Below the pieces are notes generated by a model. It searched no databases and was not told the origin of the DNA. It worked only from the letters and a program-made list of their open reading frames with translations. Of a stretch of DNA of 45,396 nucleotides, positions 17,211-25,555 are shown piece by piece (within the stretch, counting starts at the first letter, position 1; the number at the start of each line of letters is the position of its first letter). The translations under genes were made by a program, and so were the position numbers. Source of the DNA: Elusimicrobiales bacterium (GTDB taxonomy: Bacteria > Elusimicrobiota > Elusimicrobia > Elusimicrobiales > UBA9959); the NCBI GenBank assembly GCA_026419335.1, contig JANZZP010000054.1:1-45396 (forward strand). Reading direction: 5' to 3'.

Positions 17211-18084
17211 CAATTAATTCCTTATATCTTAAACATTTTACTCTTTGTTTATTATCAATACTGAAAAAAACATCTGAATAATCTTTACATATATCGGAAA
17301 TATAAAAACACTGGGAAGCAAAGGGGCAAGCTGAGTCCAATATTTTTTTATCAATTTTTAGGTTAGATGTACTTTTCTTGCCTATATAAAGAATAGATGA
17401 TATTAAAAGCTTAGTATATGGGTGAAGAGGATTTTCAATAATTTTCTCTGTAACTCCCTCTTCAACAATATGGCCATTTAATAAAACTACAATTCTATCT
17501 GTCAAATAATAAACAGAAGATATATCATGTGAAACAAATATAAGAGTAAATTTATGCCTTTTATAAATATTATCAATTAGATTTAAAATTTGTGCAGCGA
17601 GTGAAATATCTAAACTAGATATTGGTTCATCACATATTAACACATCAGGTTTAATAATAATAGCTCTTGCTATAGATACTCTTTGTCTCTGCCCACCAGA
17701 AAGCTCATGAGGATATTTATTCCCAACTTCGGGAACAAGTCCAACTTCTTTCATAACACCATCAAACATATTTTTTGCTTGGTTTTTATCCTTAATATTG
17801 TTTATAAAAAGAGGTTCTGTTACTATATCAAAAACTTTCATTCTTGGATTTAAACTGGATGAAGGATCTTGAAATATAAACTGTATTCTACTTTTAGAAT
17901 CAACCCAATTAACCTCTCCAATAAAGTTTTTTTCAATACCAGCTATTACTCTACATAATGTAGTTTTGCCACTACCTGACTGACCAACTACTCCAACTTT
18001 TTCTCCATTTTCAAATTTTAAATTTATATTTTTAAGTGCAAAAAAACTTTTATATTTAACACTAAGATTTTTTATCTCAATCAT
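17191..18084 (-). CDS. ABC transporter ATP-binding protein (OppF/DppF family)
   Basis: 297 residues. Walker A is GQSGSGKTT near residue 34, the signature LSGGQRQR near 128, Walker B is VLICDEP near 148, and the switch His lies in FVSHD near 180. The C-terminal extension with HPYTKLLISSI and a Cys-rich stretch (CPFASQCFYISDIC) is typical of oligopeptide ATPases. It pairs with the OppD-like ATPase immediately upstream (6 nt gap) to form the heterodimer that drives the two permeases. The N-terminal part is close to the minimal length for the family. Confidence 0.88.
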   Translation of the reverse strand: MIEIKNLSVKYKSFFALKNINLKFENGEKVGVVGQSGSGKTTLCRVIAGIEKNFIGEVNWVDSKSRIQFIFQDPSSSLNPRMKVFDIVTEPLFINNIKDKNQAKNMFDGVMKEVGLVPEVGNKYPHELSGGQRQRVSIARAIIIKPDVLICDEPISSLDISLAAQILNLIDNIYKRHKFTLIFVSHDISSVYYLTDRIVVLLNGHIVEEGVTEKIIENPLHPYTKLLISSILYIGKKSTSNLKIDKKILDSACPFASQCFYISDICKDYSDVFFSIDNKQRVKCLRYKELIDEKIYS

Positions 18085-18090
18085 AGTTAA

Positions 18091-19035
18091 TTATTTAATC
18101 CAGCAATAATAATATCCTCCCTTCCTAATTTTTTTTGGAGGTTTTAACTTACATTTATCTTGACCATACGGACACCGACCATAAAACCTACAACCATTTG
18201 GCCATTTATTTATTTCTGGTGGAATTCCTTCTATTGGCTTTATTTGTCGTTTAAATCCAAGTTTTACAACTGAGCTAAGCAAAGCTTCAGTATATGGATG
18301 TTGTGGATTTTCAATAACACAAGATGTTTCTCCTTCCTCAACAATCTGTCCAAGATACATGACATATACATATTCTGAATAATTATAAACAACACTAATA
18401 TTATGTGAAATAAGAATTACAGAAAGATTCTTTTCATGACTTAATTTTTTTATAAGTTCTAATATTTCAAGCTGAGTTACAACATCAAGTGATGTTGTTG
18501 GTTCATCAGCAATTATAAGTTTAGGAATTGTTAAAAGCGCCATCGCAATAAGAATTCTTTGGCGCTGCCCACCAGAAAAATTATGTGGATAATTATTTAT
18601 CTTTGCAGGATTAATTCCAACTTCACTTAAAACTTTCAAAGAAAGTTCTTTTGCTTTAGCATAGTCTGCTAAATTATGATGTAATAATATTTCTACCATT
18701 TGTGATTCAATAGTAAACACAGGGTCGAGAGCAGTCATCGGTTCTTGAAAAATATAACATATATCCTTACCTCTTATTTTTGTTAAATCTCTTTCAGACA
18801 AATCAAGAATTTTTATTGAATCAAAAATAATTTCTCCTGACTCAATACACATAGAATCAGGTAACAATTTAACTACTGAAAGAAATGTTATCGTTTTACC
18901 ACTACCTGATTCTCCAACAACAGCAGTAATCTTACCTTTTAAAGCTTCAATTGAAATGGAATCTATTACTTTATATTTAGATTCTCCATATTTTAAATTA
19001 ATAACAAGATCTTTAATACTCAAAATACTATTCAT
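18091..19035 (-). CDS. ABC transporter ATP-binding protein (OppD/DppD family)
   Basis: 314 residues. Walker A is GESGSGKTI near residue 40, the Q-loop is CYIFQEPMTALDP near 91, the signature is FSGGQRQRI near 155, Walker B is LIIADEPTTSLD near 173, and the switch is LISHN near 206. The C-terminal oligopeptide extension has HPYTEALLSSV and CRFYGRCPYGQDKC. First gene of the four-gene transporter set; its start overlaps the dtd stop by 4 nt. No periplasmic substrate-binding protein gene lies in or next to the set, so the binding protein must be elsewhere or absent. Confidence 0.88.
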   Translation of the reverse strand: MNSILSIKDLVINLKYGESKYKVIDSISIEALKGKITAVVGESGSGKTITFLSVVKLLPDSMCIESGEIIFDSIKILDLSERDLTKIRGKDICYIFQEPMTALDPVFTIESQMVEILLHHNLADYAKAKELSLKVLSEVGINPAKINNYPHNFSGGQRQRILIAMALLTIPKLIIADEPTTSLDVVTQLEILELIKKLSHEKNLSVILISHNISVVYNYSEYVYVMYLGQIVEEGETSCVIENPQHPYTEALLSSVVKLGFKRQIKPIEGIPPEINKWPNGCRFYGRCPYGQDKCKLKPPKKIRKGGYYYCWIK

Positions 19036-19484
19036 TTTTTAGAGGAATCTAAAATTATAGTTACAGGACCATCATTATATATTTCAACAAGCATATCTGC
19101 TTGAAATATACCTGTTTTTACTTTCTCATAATTATATTGTTTTTTAAATATATTTACAAATTCTTCATAATACTTATATGCTATCTCCTTATCCATTGCT
19201 AAGCCAAAATCAGGTCTTCTACCTTTTGAAGCATCACCAAGAAGTGTAAACTGTGACACTAATAAAACTTCACCACTAATATCTTTTAAAGATAAATCAA
19301 ATTTACCTTGAGAGTTTTCAAATATTCTAAGATTTATAACCTTATTAACCATCCATACAAGATCTTCAACTTGATCAAACTTAGATATTCCACATAAAAT
19401 AACAAGCCCTTCACCTATTTCACAATAACTAGAATTTTTTATCAAAACTTTTCCCTTTTTAACTCGCTGAACAACACATATCAT
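19032..19484 (-). CDS. dtd: D-aminoacyl-tRNA deacylase (Dtd)
   Basis: Hydrolyses D-aminoacyl-tRNAs (and Gly-tRNA-Ala) to keep translation chiral. The 150 residues match the family. The N-terminus CVVQRVKKGKV, the LLVSQFTLLGD motif near 75, KGRRPDF near 88 and the C-terminal NDGPVTIILDS near 137 are the Dtd fold and active-site signatures; the usual Gly-cisPro pair lies in GPVT. The family's GAHM segment reads QADM here, a mild variation. The stop overlaps the OppD-like start, so the transporter genes may be co-transcribed with it. Confidence 0.93.
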   Translation of the reverse strand: MICVVQRVKKGKVLIKNSSYCEIGEGLVILCGISKFDQVEDLVWMVNKVINLRIFENSQGKFDLSLKDISGEVLLVSQFTLLGDASKGRRPDFGLAMDKEIAYKYYEEFVNIFKKQYNYEKVKTGIFQADMLVEIYNDGPVTIILDSSKK

Positions 19485-19531
19485 TCGATTTTAAAAACCC
19501 CTTAACTATTTAAATATTTAAAAATATTATT

Positions 19532-20656
19532 TTATTCTTCGAAAATTTCAACGTTTGCTCTGGGAACTTTAACCCTAGTAGCATCTTCAAGTTCAACTTC
19601 AAGTATTCTAACTTTACTTTCAGTGTCAATCTCGGTTGGTTCGGGAGGAAGTTGAGTAACTTTACCAATCTTTCCAAAAAAAGGTTCTCTTATTATCCTT
19701 ACACGGTCTCCTATTTCCATCCATGTTCTCATCTCATCCTTTCTCTTAACATCCATATTTTTAGGTACCCCAGCAATAATTATTTCAGGTCTCATAACAC
19801 CAGCTCTAATTTGTGTTGCACCAGAAACAGATGCTTTATCTCCTTCTCTTGCTTTAAGAAGTTTAAAGGTATAGGTTGCCATAGGTATTTGCCCAAATCC
19901 TTCAGTAACAACAATAGTTATTCCAATTTGTTCAGTACCGGTAACAGCAACACCTATATCATATCCTAACAGTTGTCTAAGATCTTTATCATGTATACCA
20001 CCCACAACTATAGCTGAAACTCCAACTTTAATCGCTTTTTTTATTGTCTCTAAACCTGCATGCCGCCCACCAATAATTATTTTTCCTTTATCTGTTTCAT
20101 GAATATGTTCTGGTAATAATTCTTCATCCGGAGTATCAACTGCTATTCGTATCTGTCCATTTGTTTCTCCACCTATACCAAATATTCCTTGTATAAAGGT
20201 TCCTTCAGTTTCTATTTCAACTCCAAAATTCTCTTCAACATTTATGATTGTTCCTTTTATATAAGCTTTTAACGGAAGTATTTTTGGAGGCTCCCTAAAC
20301 AAAACCTGACCAGTTATATCTGATATTGAATCTATTTTCCCTGTAATAGGTGATTCAACTGAAGACCTTAAAAATTTGATAAATGATTTGGTTTCAGCAA
20401 CAATCTCACCTTTTTTCACTTCATCCCCTTCTCTTTTAAGCATATAACTTTTCAATTCGGAAGGTTCAACTCCAAGTCTATTAGCTACATTAACTGAGTA
20501 CACCTTACCTGGAAGCTCAGCTTCCGCAACAATATCATTAGCATCTATTTCTTCACCAACTTTAACAAGCACTTTCCCCGGTATGGGTAAAAGTCTTTTT
20601 TTTCTTACTAAAGTAAGTGGTACAACTTTAAGTCCTGGAGTATATGCATGAGCCAT
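19532..20656 (-). CDS. Sandwich-hybrid and KOW-domain protein, partner gene of the GlmL-like protein
   Basis: 374 residues, no membrane segment. The N-terminal third (about 10-110) reads like two barrel-sandwich hybrid motifs: GKVLVKVGEEID, ELPGKVYSV, EGDEVKKGEIVAET and ESPITGKIDSI have the Gly-Asp/Glu turns of biotinyl/lipoyl or RnfC-like hybrids, but no lipoylated Lys motif is seen. The middle (about 130-310) is alpha/beta with GGRHAGLETIKKAIKVGV and GGIHDKDLR. The end (about 318-374) is KOW-like: IGDRVRIIREPFFGKIGKV, then RVKVPRANVEIFE. It lies 15 nt after the GlmL-like gene with AAGGAGG before its ATG. I recall proteins of this kind next to GlmL-like genes in candidate phyla; the function is not known. 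Confidence 0.6.
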   Translation of the reverse strand: MAHAYTPGLKVVPLTLVRKKRLLPIPGKVLVKVGEEIDANDIVAEAELPGKVYSVNVANRLGVEPSELKSYMLKREGDEVKKGEIVAETKSFIKFLRSSVESPITGKIDSISDITGQVLFREPPKILPLKAYIKGTIINVEENFGVEIETEGTFIQGIFGIGGETNGQIRIAVDTPDEELLPEHIHETDKGKIIIGGRHAGLETIKKAIKVGVSAIVVGGIHDKDLRQLLGYDIGVAVTGTEQIGITIVVTEGFGQIPMATYTFKLLKAREGDKASVSGATQIRAGVMRPEIIIAGVPKNMDVKRKDEMRTWMEIGDRVRIIREPFFGKIGKVTQLPPEPTEIDTESKVRILEVELEDATRVKVPRANVEIFEE

Positions 20657-20671
20657 CTATATCCTCCTTAA

Positions 20672-22468
20672 TTATTTATTTGGATACATGTTTATTTTCG
20701 TAAACCATTTTTCAAGCATTTCAACTCTTTTTGATTCAGATTTTGGTAACTCAAATGGCCTACCTCTACCATCAAAAAGAATTCCACCAACACCACCTTG
20801 AATATCTGCTTTAAGTTTTGCATTTTTCCCTACTCCAACATCAAATCCTTTTGTTGGTTTAAGAATTATTTCTGCTTTTTCTTCTTTAAGTTCAACAATA
20901 TAAACATCACCAAATCTCAAATCTCCTGATTGAGTTTTCCCAGAATCTGTTTTAATCTCCCACTCAAGAATAAGTTCACCTTCTTTTGCTAAACCGTTTG
21001 GGGCAATACAAGTACCAAGTTTTATAAGACAATCATTATAAAAAACATCAAGCGCTGCCTTTTCGCTTATTTGTGAAAGGACTCCAAGATGAGGCATCAT
21101 AAATATTGAATCCACAGCTAGCATAGTAACGCCTTCAAGTTGATAAGAATCAGTCATAAGCATCATAGACTGAACTCTTCTTGGAGAGTGAGCTAAAACC
21201 CCACCAGAACCAATTACATAATTCAATCTCATCATGTTTATAAGAGATTGACCTGTAGAAGTTTGTTCAAAAGCATCTGATATACTTCTTTCCTGTTGTA
21301 CACCTTTAAGTCCAACAGCAAGCAATTTATGTTGTTCTAAGGCAAGTCTTAAAGCTTCTCTTGCTACAGCATGTTCTATCATTAAATCTTCAATAGTTTG
21401 AGGAATAGTAGTAGGTCTTATCATTTTATTTTTAAGTCTATTTCTCACTTCTTGCTCATCTATTTTAAAAGGCAACCATCTCATTATATTATTAACCCCA
21501 GCTTCAGCCATAACATTTGAAACTGAATAGCTCATACCAAGATTTGCGCTAACAGTTCTATTAAATATACCATCAAAAACAGAAAAAACATCAGTTGTAG
21601 CTCCACCTATATCTACAGCTAATACATTGTAATTTTTAGCTCGTGCAAATTTTTCAGTCATAAGTCCAACTGCCATAGGAGTTGGCATTATTGGTGCTCC
21701 AACCATCTTCATTAATTTAGGATATCCAGGTGCTTGTTGCATAACATGTTCAAGAAAAACATCATGAATCTTATGTCTTGCAGGCATAAGATTTTCTTTT
21801 TCAAGAATAGGACGAATATTTTCAGTTATTATCAAAGCGGTTTTTTCATTTAAAATCTCTTTAATTTTTTCTCTTGCAGCTATATTACCAGCATATATTA
21901 CAGGGAGTTTATACGATGCACCAAGACGAGGTTTGGGATCTGCAGCTTTAATAAAATTAGCAAGCTCTACAACATGCGAGATAGTCCCCCCATCAGTTCC
22001 ACCTGAAAGAAGTATCATATCAGGCCTAAGTTGTCTTATCCTTTCAATCTTTTCATGATCGGCTCTTCCATCATTTGATGCAATAACATCCATAACTATT
22101 GCCCCAGCTCCAAGGGCACATCTTTGTGCTGACTCTCCAGTCATAGCTTTTACAGCTCCAGCAACCATCATTTGTAAGCCACCACCAGCAGAACTTGTGG
22201 AAACATATATATCTACTCCTACATTACCTTTGTTAGGAGTAATAACCTTATCACCATCAAGAATCTTTCTACCAGAAAGTTCTTCAACTTCAATTATCGC
22301 ATTTTTTACACCACAAGTAACATCCTCAAACGGTGCTTCCACAGTAGTAGGAGCTTCTCCTCTAAAAGTTTGTCTATATGTATCACCTTTTTTTTCTATC
22401 AATATAGCTTTTGTAGTAGTACTTCCACAATCAGTAGCAATTATAACATTTAAATCTTTATCACTCAT
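20672..22468 (-). CDS. GlmL/MutL-family ASKHA (actin-like ATPase fold) protein
   Basis: 598 residues. Phosphate motif 1 is ATDCGSTTTKAILIE near residue 10; STSSAGGGLQMMV near 90, LSGGTDGGT near 155, and phosphate 2 AVDIGGATTDVFSVFDG near 284 follow. The region around RPFELPKSESKR at the end is well conserved in the family. In glutamate-mutase operons GlmL (MutL) is thought to reactivate or chaperone the B12 enzyme. Neither mutase subunit nor any B12 gene is in this window; the protein instead sits in an operon of membrane proteins. The start is set by AGGAGG before the ATG; it overlaps the small upstream gene by 8 nt. Family is secure, role is not. Confidence 0.88.
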   Translation of the reverse strand: MSDKDLNVIIATDCGSTTTKAILIEKKGDTYRQTFRGEAPTTVEAPFEDVTCGVKNAIIEVEELSGRKILDGDKVITPNKGNVGVDIYVSTSSAGGGLQMMVAGAVKAMTGESAQRCALGAGAIVMDVIASNDGRADHEKIERIRQLRPDMILLSGGTDGGTISHVVELANFIKAADPKPRLGASYKLPVIYAGNIAAREKIKEILNEKTALIITENIRPILEKENLMPARHKIHDVFLEHVMQQAPGYPKLMKMVGAPIMPTPMAVGLMTEKFARAKNYNVLAVDIGGATTDVFSVFDGIFNRTVSANLGMSYSVSNVMAEAGVNNIMRWLPFKIDEQEVRNRLKNKMIRPTTIPQTIEDLMIEHAVAREALRLALEQHKLLAVGLKGVQQERSISDAFEQTSTGQSLINMMRLNYVIGSGGVLAHSPRRVQSMMLMTDSYQLEGVTMLAVDSIFMMPHLGVLSQISEKAALDVFYNDCLIKLGTCIAPNGLAKEGELILEWEIKTDSGKTQSGDLRFGDVYIVELKEEKAEIILKPTKGFDVGVGKNAKLKADIQGGVGGILFDGRGRPFELPKSESKRVEMLEKWFTKINMYPNK

Positions 22469-22763
22469 TTTTATCCTCCTCTAATTTTGATTTAAAAAAT
22501 TCTAAACCTTTTGGATTTTCAATTATTTCAGCAATCTTCGTTAAATCTTGTTGAGAAAAAATAAAACCAAATACTGGTTTTGAAAAATAAATTAAATTTG
22601 CTGTAATGTTATGAAAAGGTTTAGTTCCTTCAGCTATTAATAAAGCAATACCTTCAAGTTTTCTTTCTTTAATTTTCTTTATAATACCTATAATAAATTT
22701 TTTTTCTTCTTCGTTTAGTTCTCTACCTTTGTTTATTACAAAAGCATTTTTCCAAATACTCAT
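22461..22763 (-). CDS. Small soluble protein of the GlmL operon
   Basis: 100 residues, no signal or membrane segment. A helical N-terminus (ELNEEEKKFIIGIIKKIKER) is followed by a hydrophobic strand-helix (GIALLIAEGTKPFHNITANL) and a C-terminal helix (IIENPKGLEFFKSKLEE). The central KP-F segment looks like small uncharacterised proteins I recall next to GlmL-like genes in several candidate phyla. The stop overlaps the GlmL-like start by 8 nt, so translation is coupled. No catalytic motif is seen. Confidence 0.55.
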   Translation of the reverse strand: MSIWKNAFVINKGRELNEEEKKFIIGIIKKIKERKLEGIALLIAEGTKPFHNITANLIYFSKPVFGFIFSQQDLTKIAEIIENPKGLEFFKSKLEEDKNE

Positions 22764-22794
22764 AACTAAATTATATTAATTTAAATTTTAAAGT

Positions 22795-23274
22795 TCAATT
22801 TTTGCTAATACATTTAATAGTTATATACGCACCTTCCACTAAACCAATTTTATCTACCATATAAGCATTTAGTTCTAAAACATACATTCCCTTTGCAGTA
22901 ACTTTTGGGATATTACCATCAATTTCGTCAGGGAATGATGCTCTTATGTTTTTAAAAATTTTATTTATTTTCATATCTTTAGATATAAAAATTATATCAA
23001 GAGGTATATATGTGTTTTTCATCCAAAAAGTATATTCTTTTTCTTCATCAAACACAAAAAACATACCACGATTTTCCTCTAATTTTTTTACAAACATCAA
23101 GCCAATTCTTCTTTTTGAATCTGTATTGGCAACATCAAGCTCAATTTTAGTATTATTATAATTTAAATATGCTTTTCTACATTCATAAAAATTTTTACCT
23201 TTATTATAAACAAAAACAATTATAATACCTAAAATAATTATTAAAACAATAAATAAGAAATAAATTTTTTTCAT
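22795..23274 (-). CDS. DUF192 family protein, membrane-anchored
   Basis: 159 residues. An N-terminal membrane helix (about 5-24) leads to a DUF192 domain: LDVANTDSKRRIGLMFVKKL near 50-70, NRGMFFVFDEE, YTFWMKNTYIPLDIIFI near 81-97, and YVLELNAYM near 132. These are the family's conserved strand and WMKNT loop. DUF192 proteins are small exported or envelope proteins with no assigned reaction. It overlaps the upstream gene by 4 nt and is placed between the RAM and GlmL genes, which may make it a periplasmic part of the same system or a passenger. Confidence 0.85.
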   Translation of the reverse strand: MKKIYFLFIVLIIILGIIIVFVYNKGKNFYECRKAYLNYNNTKIELDVANTDSKRRIGLMFVKKLEENRGMFFVFDEEKEYTFWMKNTYIPLDIIFISKDMKINKIFKNIRASFPDEIDGNIPKVTAKGMYVLELNAYMVDKIGLVEGAYITIKCISKN

Positions 23275-23708
23275 TTTGTTGAAAAGTATTTTTTAATTAT
23301 ATTTTCTAAAAGATTAAGTTCCTTTTCTTTTAATTGTAATTTTTTTTCATTCAAAAAAATATAAGCTTTGTTCTTATAATCAAAAAAATCACATCCTATA
23401 GAATTCAAATTTAAAAATAATTTTTTATTTTTCAAGATTGATGAAAGTTCCCTGACATTTATTTTTTTTTCACATAAACACAAAAATAAAGCATATATAT
23501 CACTTCTATTATATCCATCTTTTTTAAATGAAATAAAAAACTCTATAGTAGTACTACTTTTTTCAACACAATTATCAGAAAAATTATAAAACAATTCATC
23601 AAGATATAAAATATCATAAAAAGATTGTGTCATAGATGATGGACTCGATATATCAACAATTTCTGCTTTAGAGAGGAACGATACTAACAGGAAAATGTTA
23701 ACTAACAT
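23271..23708 (-). CDS. Short exported protein of unknown function
   Basis: About 145 residues. N-terminal hydrophobic segment (LVNIFLLVSFLSKAE) reads as a signal peptide, followed by helical segments with YDILYLDELFYNF and a Cys pair (CLCEKK). The C-terminus is Lys/Leu-rich (LQLKEKELNLLENIIKKYF). I recognise no family. I use the ATG at 23708; a TTG lies one codon upstream. No clear Shine-Dalgarno; the gene starts 6 nt after the RAM stop and overlaps the DUF192 gene by 4 nt. Confidence 0.5.
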   Translation of the reverse strand: MLVNIFLLVSFLSKAEIVDISSPSSMTQSFYDILYLDELFYNFSDNCVEKSSTTIEFFISFKKDGYNRSDIYALFLCLCEKKINVRELSSILKNKKLFLNLNSIGCDFFDYKNKAYIFLNEKKLQLKEKELNLLENIIKKYFSTK

Positions 23709-23714
23709 CAATCA

Positions 23715-23948
23715 TTATATAGATGTTGTAACAAGTGTTTCAGTAGAAAGAACCCCAGGAATGTTTCTTATTTCATTCACTACAACTTGAGAGAGTTGTT
23801 CTAAATCATGAGTTTCCATATCTAAAACAAGATCCCACCTACCAAATACAGCAGACATATGAACAACTTCTTTTATATTTCTCAATTTTGAAAGGACTTG
23901 TTTTTCTTTTCCCGGCACAAGTTTAACTAAAACAAGACCAGTAACCAT
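23715..23948 (-). CDS. Stand-alone Lrp/AsnC ligand-binding (RAM) domain protein
   Basis: 77 residues, only the RAM half of an Lrp/AsnC regulator: GLVLVKLVPGKEKQVLSKL, FGRWDLVLDMETHDLEQL and IRNIPGVLSTETLVTT. No helix-turn-helix precedes it. RAM domains bind amino acids or other small ligands and oligomerise; stand-alone copies act as effectors or ligand sensors in some organisms. AGGAG precedes the ATG. Sitting between membrane proteins of the operon, it could sense a metabolite for them (inference). The domain call is firm, the role is not. Confidence 0.85.
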   Translation of the reverse strand: MVTGLVLVKLVPGKEKQVLSKLRNIKEVVHMSAVFGRWDLVLDMETHDLEQLSQVVVNEIRNIPGVLSTETLVTTSI

Positions 23949-23958
23949 AAGATTCTCC

Positions 23959-24702
23959 TCAATGACTATTTGGATACTTTTTTAAAATTAATCTCTCAAT
24001 AAATAGAAAATATATTGCAAGCCCCGCTACAATCCAAGCAGTAGCATAAAGGTACTCAGCACCAGAGTATTTAACAAGTAAATCAAACCTCCCATATAAA
24101 AGTGAAAACCTTGCCATAACAGTATTCCCAAAAGATGCTCCAAAATATATCATAAGAAAATATATTCCAATATTAGATACTTTCTTTATTGCTTTTGTAT
24201 GCTCAACAGAAAAGAAGAAATAAAATAGCACTGATACAGAACCTACAAGCATTATTATCGCATTAACAAGTTGCCCTGCTGTCAAATTTACAAAATTCGC
24301 AAAAGGTTCCACAGTTCCAAGGATTTGATTTATAAAATCAGTAGTAAGTCCAGCAGGGAGAGCAAGTCCAGCAGCATATCCCATCATAAAAGTAAACCCA
24401 TATCTTGATATCCAAGAGTATTTAGGTACAAACTGAGTTATTAAAGATATTCCTAGAATAGTTGGAATAATAGTCATTGTAATTGTTACATAATCACCTG
24501 TAACCAAAGCTTTATTAAAAGGCTCCCATATCTGAGGAATTAAAAGTTTGTATACAACAATCTGAATATGCCAAGCAAGTCCAACACCCATATATAAATG
24601 TTCTGCTATTCTAAAAAAAGGATTGTCTCTATATAAAAAAGAAAATATAAATAAGGTTAAACCTGCTGCAATCCATGCTCCAAATATAGTCATCATATCC
24701 AT
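23959..24702 (-). CDS. Polytopic membrane protein of the GlmL operon
   Basis: 247 residues with about seven hydrophobic segments: residues near 5-22 (FGAWIAAGLTLFIFSFLY), 36-53, 74-93, 100-120, 135-165, 173-195 and 218-240. It holds a polar YRDNPFFRIAEHLYMGVG loop after the first helix, an unusual charged and aromatic motif for a transporter. Little sequence suggests a known family. GGAG lies before the ATG. It is one of three membrane proteins (with 24717-25538 and 25556-26227) lined up in this operon, so it probably forms a complex with them. Confidence 0.6.
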   Translation of the reverse strand: MDMMTIFGAWIAAGLTLFIFSFLYRDNPFFRIAEHLYMGVGLAWHIQIVVYKLLIPQIWEPFNKALVTGDYVTITMTIIPTILGISLITQFVPKYSWISRYGFTFMMGYAAGLALPAGLTTDFINQILGTVEPFANFVNLTAGQLVNAIIMLVGSVSVLFYFFFSVEHTKAIKKVSNIGIYFLMIYFGASFGNTVMARFSLLYGRFDLLVKYSGAEYLYATAWIVAGLAIYFLFIERLILKKYPNSH

Positions 24703-24716
24703 ATACCACTCCTTTT

Positions 24717-25538
24717 TTAAATAAATTTAATGATTAAAAGAACTATGTTAGACATAATAATTAGCAATATCACAAGAAGCTGAGCAATATTTAATGCATC
24801 TATGCCACTAGTACCTTTCCAAGGTTCATCTATTAATCTCTCATATTCAGCAGCACCCTTCATACCACCTATAAGACCTTTAAGTTGCCCTTTTTGAAGA
24901 TATGGTCCATAACCAACCTGGCTTATTGCAGTAACTCCACCCATAACTGGAACTCCGTACTTATCACCAACATAAACCATCCATGTATCAAGCAATGCTG
25001 TTCCAGTTATACATATTACACCAGAAATATCTCTATAATTTTTTATATTCTTCATAATATCCATATCTTTTAATTTTTTTCCATCTTTATCTTCTGTATA
25101 TATAACATGAAGATCTGAAGCCATCTGGGTTAACACAGCTAAAGGGTTTGGCATATAAGGAAGAACAACGAAATCTTTACCATACTCTTTAGAATATTTT
25201 TTAGGAATCGAATTTATCAATTCTTCTATTAAACCTCCAGAACCTGGGATAAAAGTAGTTATTATTACTTTTAAATTCTTTTTAAAGGCATGTTTAATTA
25301 TAGCGGCTGATTGAGGATGCAACTCTGGAGCAGTTGAAGGATCATAATCTAAAGAAAGTATGATAACAGAACCCTCTTGTAAATTTTCTATAAACTTATA
25401 TATACTATCTACCGAAGGAGAAATAGATTTAGACATAATACCCAGTGGCTTTATTATCGGGATGAGTATTGATAATGTTAAAAGTAAAAAAAGCCATCTT
25501 CTATCTAATTTAAGCAGTATAGAAAGTTTTTCCTTCAT
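24717..25538 (-). CDS. Double-membrane-span protein with Rossmann-like domain
   Basis: 273 residues. A membrane helix near 16-35, a soluble alpha/beta domain of about 210 residues, and a C-terminal helix near 250-272. The soluble part has EGSVIILSLDYDPSTAPELH near 55, LKVIITTFIPGSGG near 88, GVICITGTALLD near 173 and LKGLIGGMKGAAEYE near 222. The strand-helix order with Gly-rich loops looks like a nucleotide- or ligand-binding Rossmann-type fold, but I cannot name a family. AGGAGGG lies before the ATG. The domain may face either side of the membrane; a single helix at each end places both loops on one side. Confidence 0.55.
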   Translation of the reverse strand: MKEKLSILLKLDRRWLFLLLTLSILIPIIKPLGIMSKSISPSVDSIYKFIENLQEGSVIILSLDYDPSTAPELHPQSAAIIKHAFKKNLKVIITTFIPGSGGLIEELINSIPKKYSKEYGKDFVVLPYMPNPLAVLTQMASDLHVIYTEDKDGKKLKDMDIMKNIKNYRDISGVICITGTALLDTWMVYVGDKYGVPVMGGVTAISQVGYGPYLQKGQLKGLIGGMKGAAEYERLIDEPWKGTSGIDALNIAQLLVILLIIMSNIVLLIIKFI

Positions 25539-25555
25539 TAATCCCTCCTAAATAA

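Noticed and set aside
20672..22468. Naming the GlmL-like gene glmL as a mutase activator
   Set aside because: Family membership is clear, but no mutase genes accompany it, so the mutase role would be a guess.
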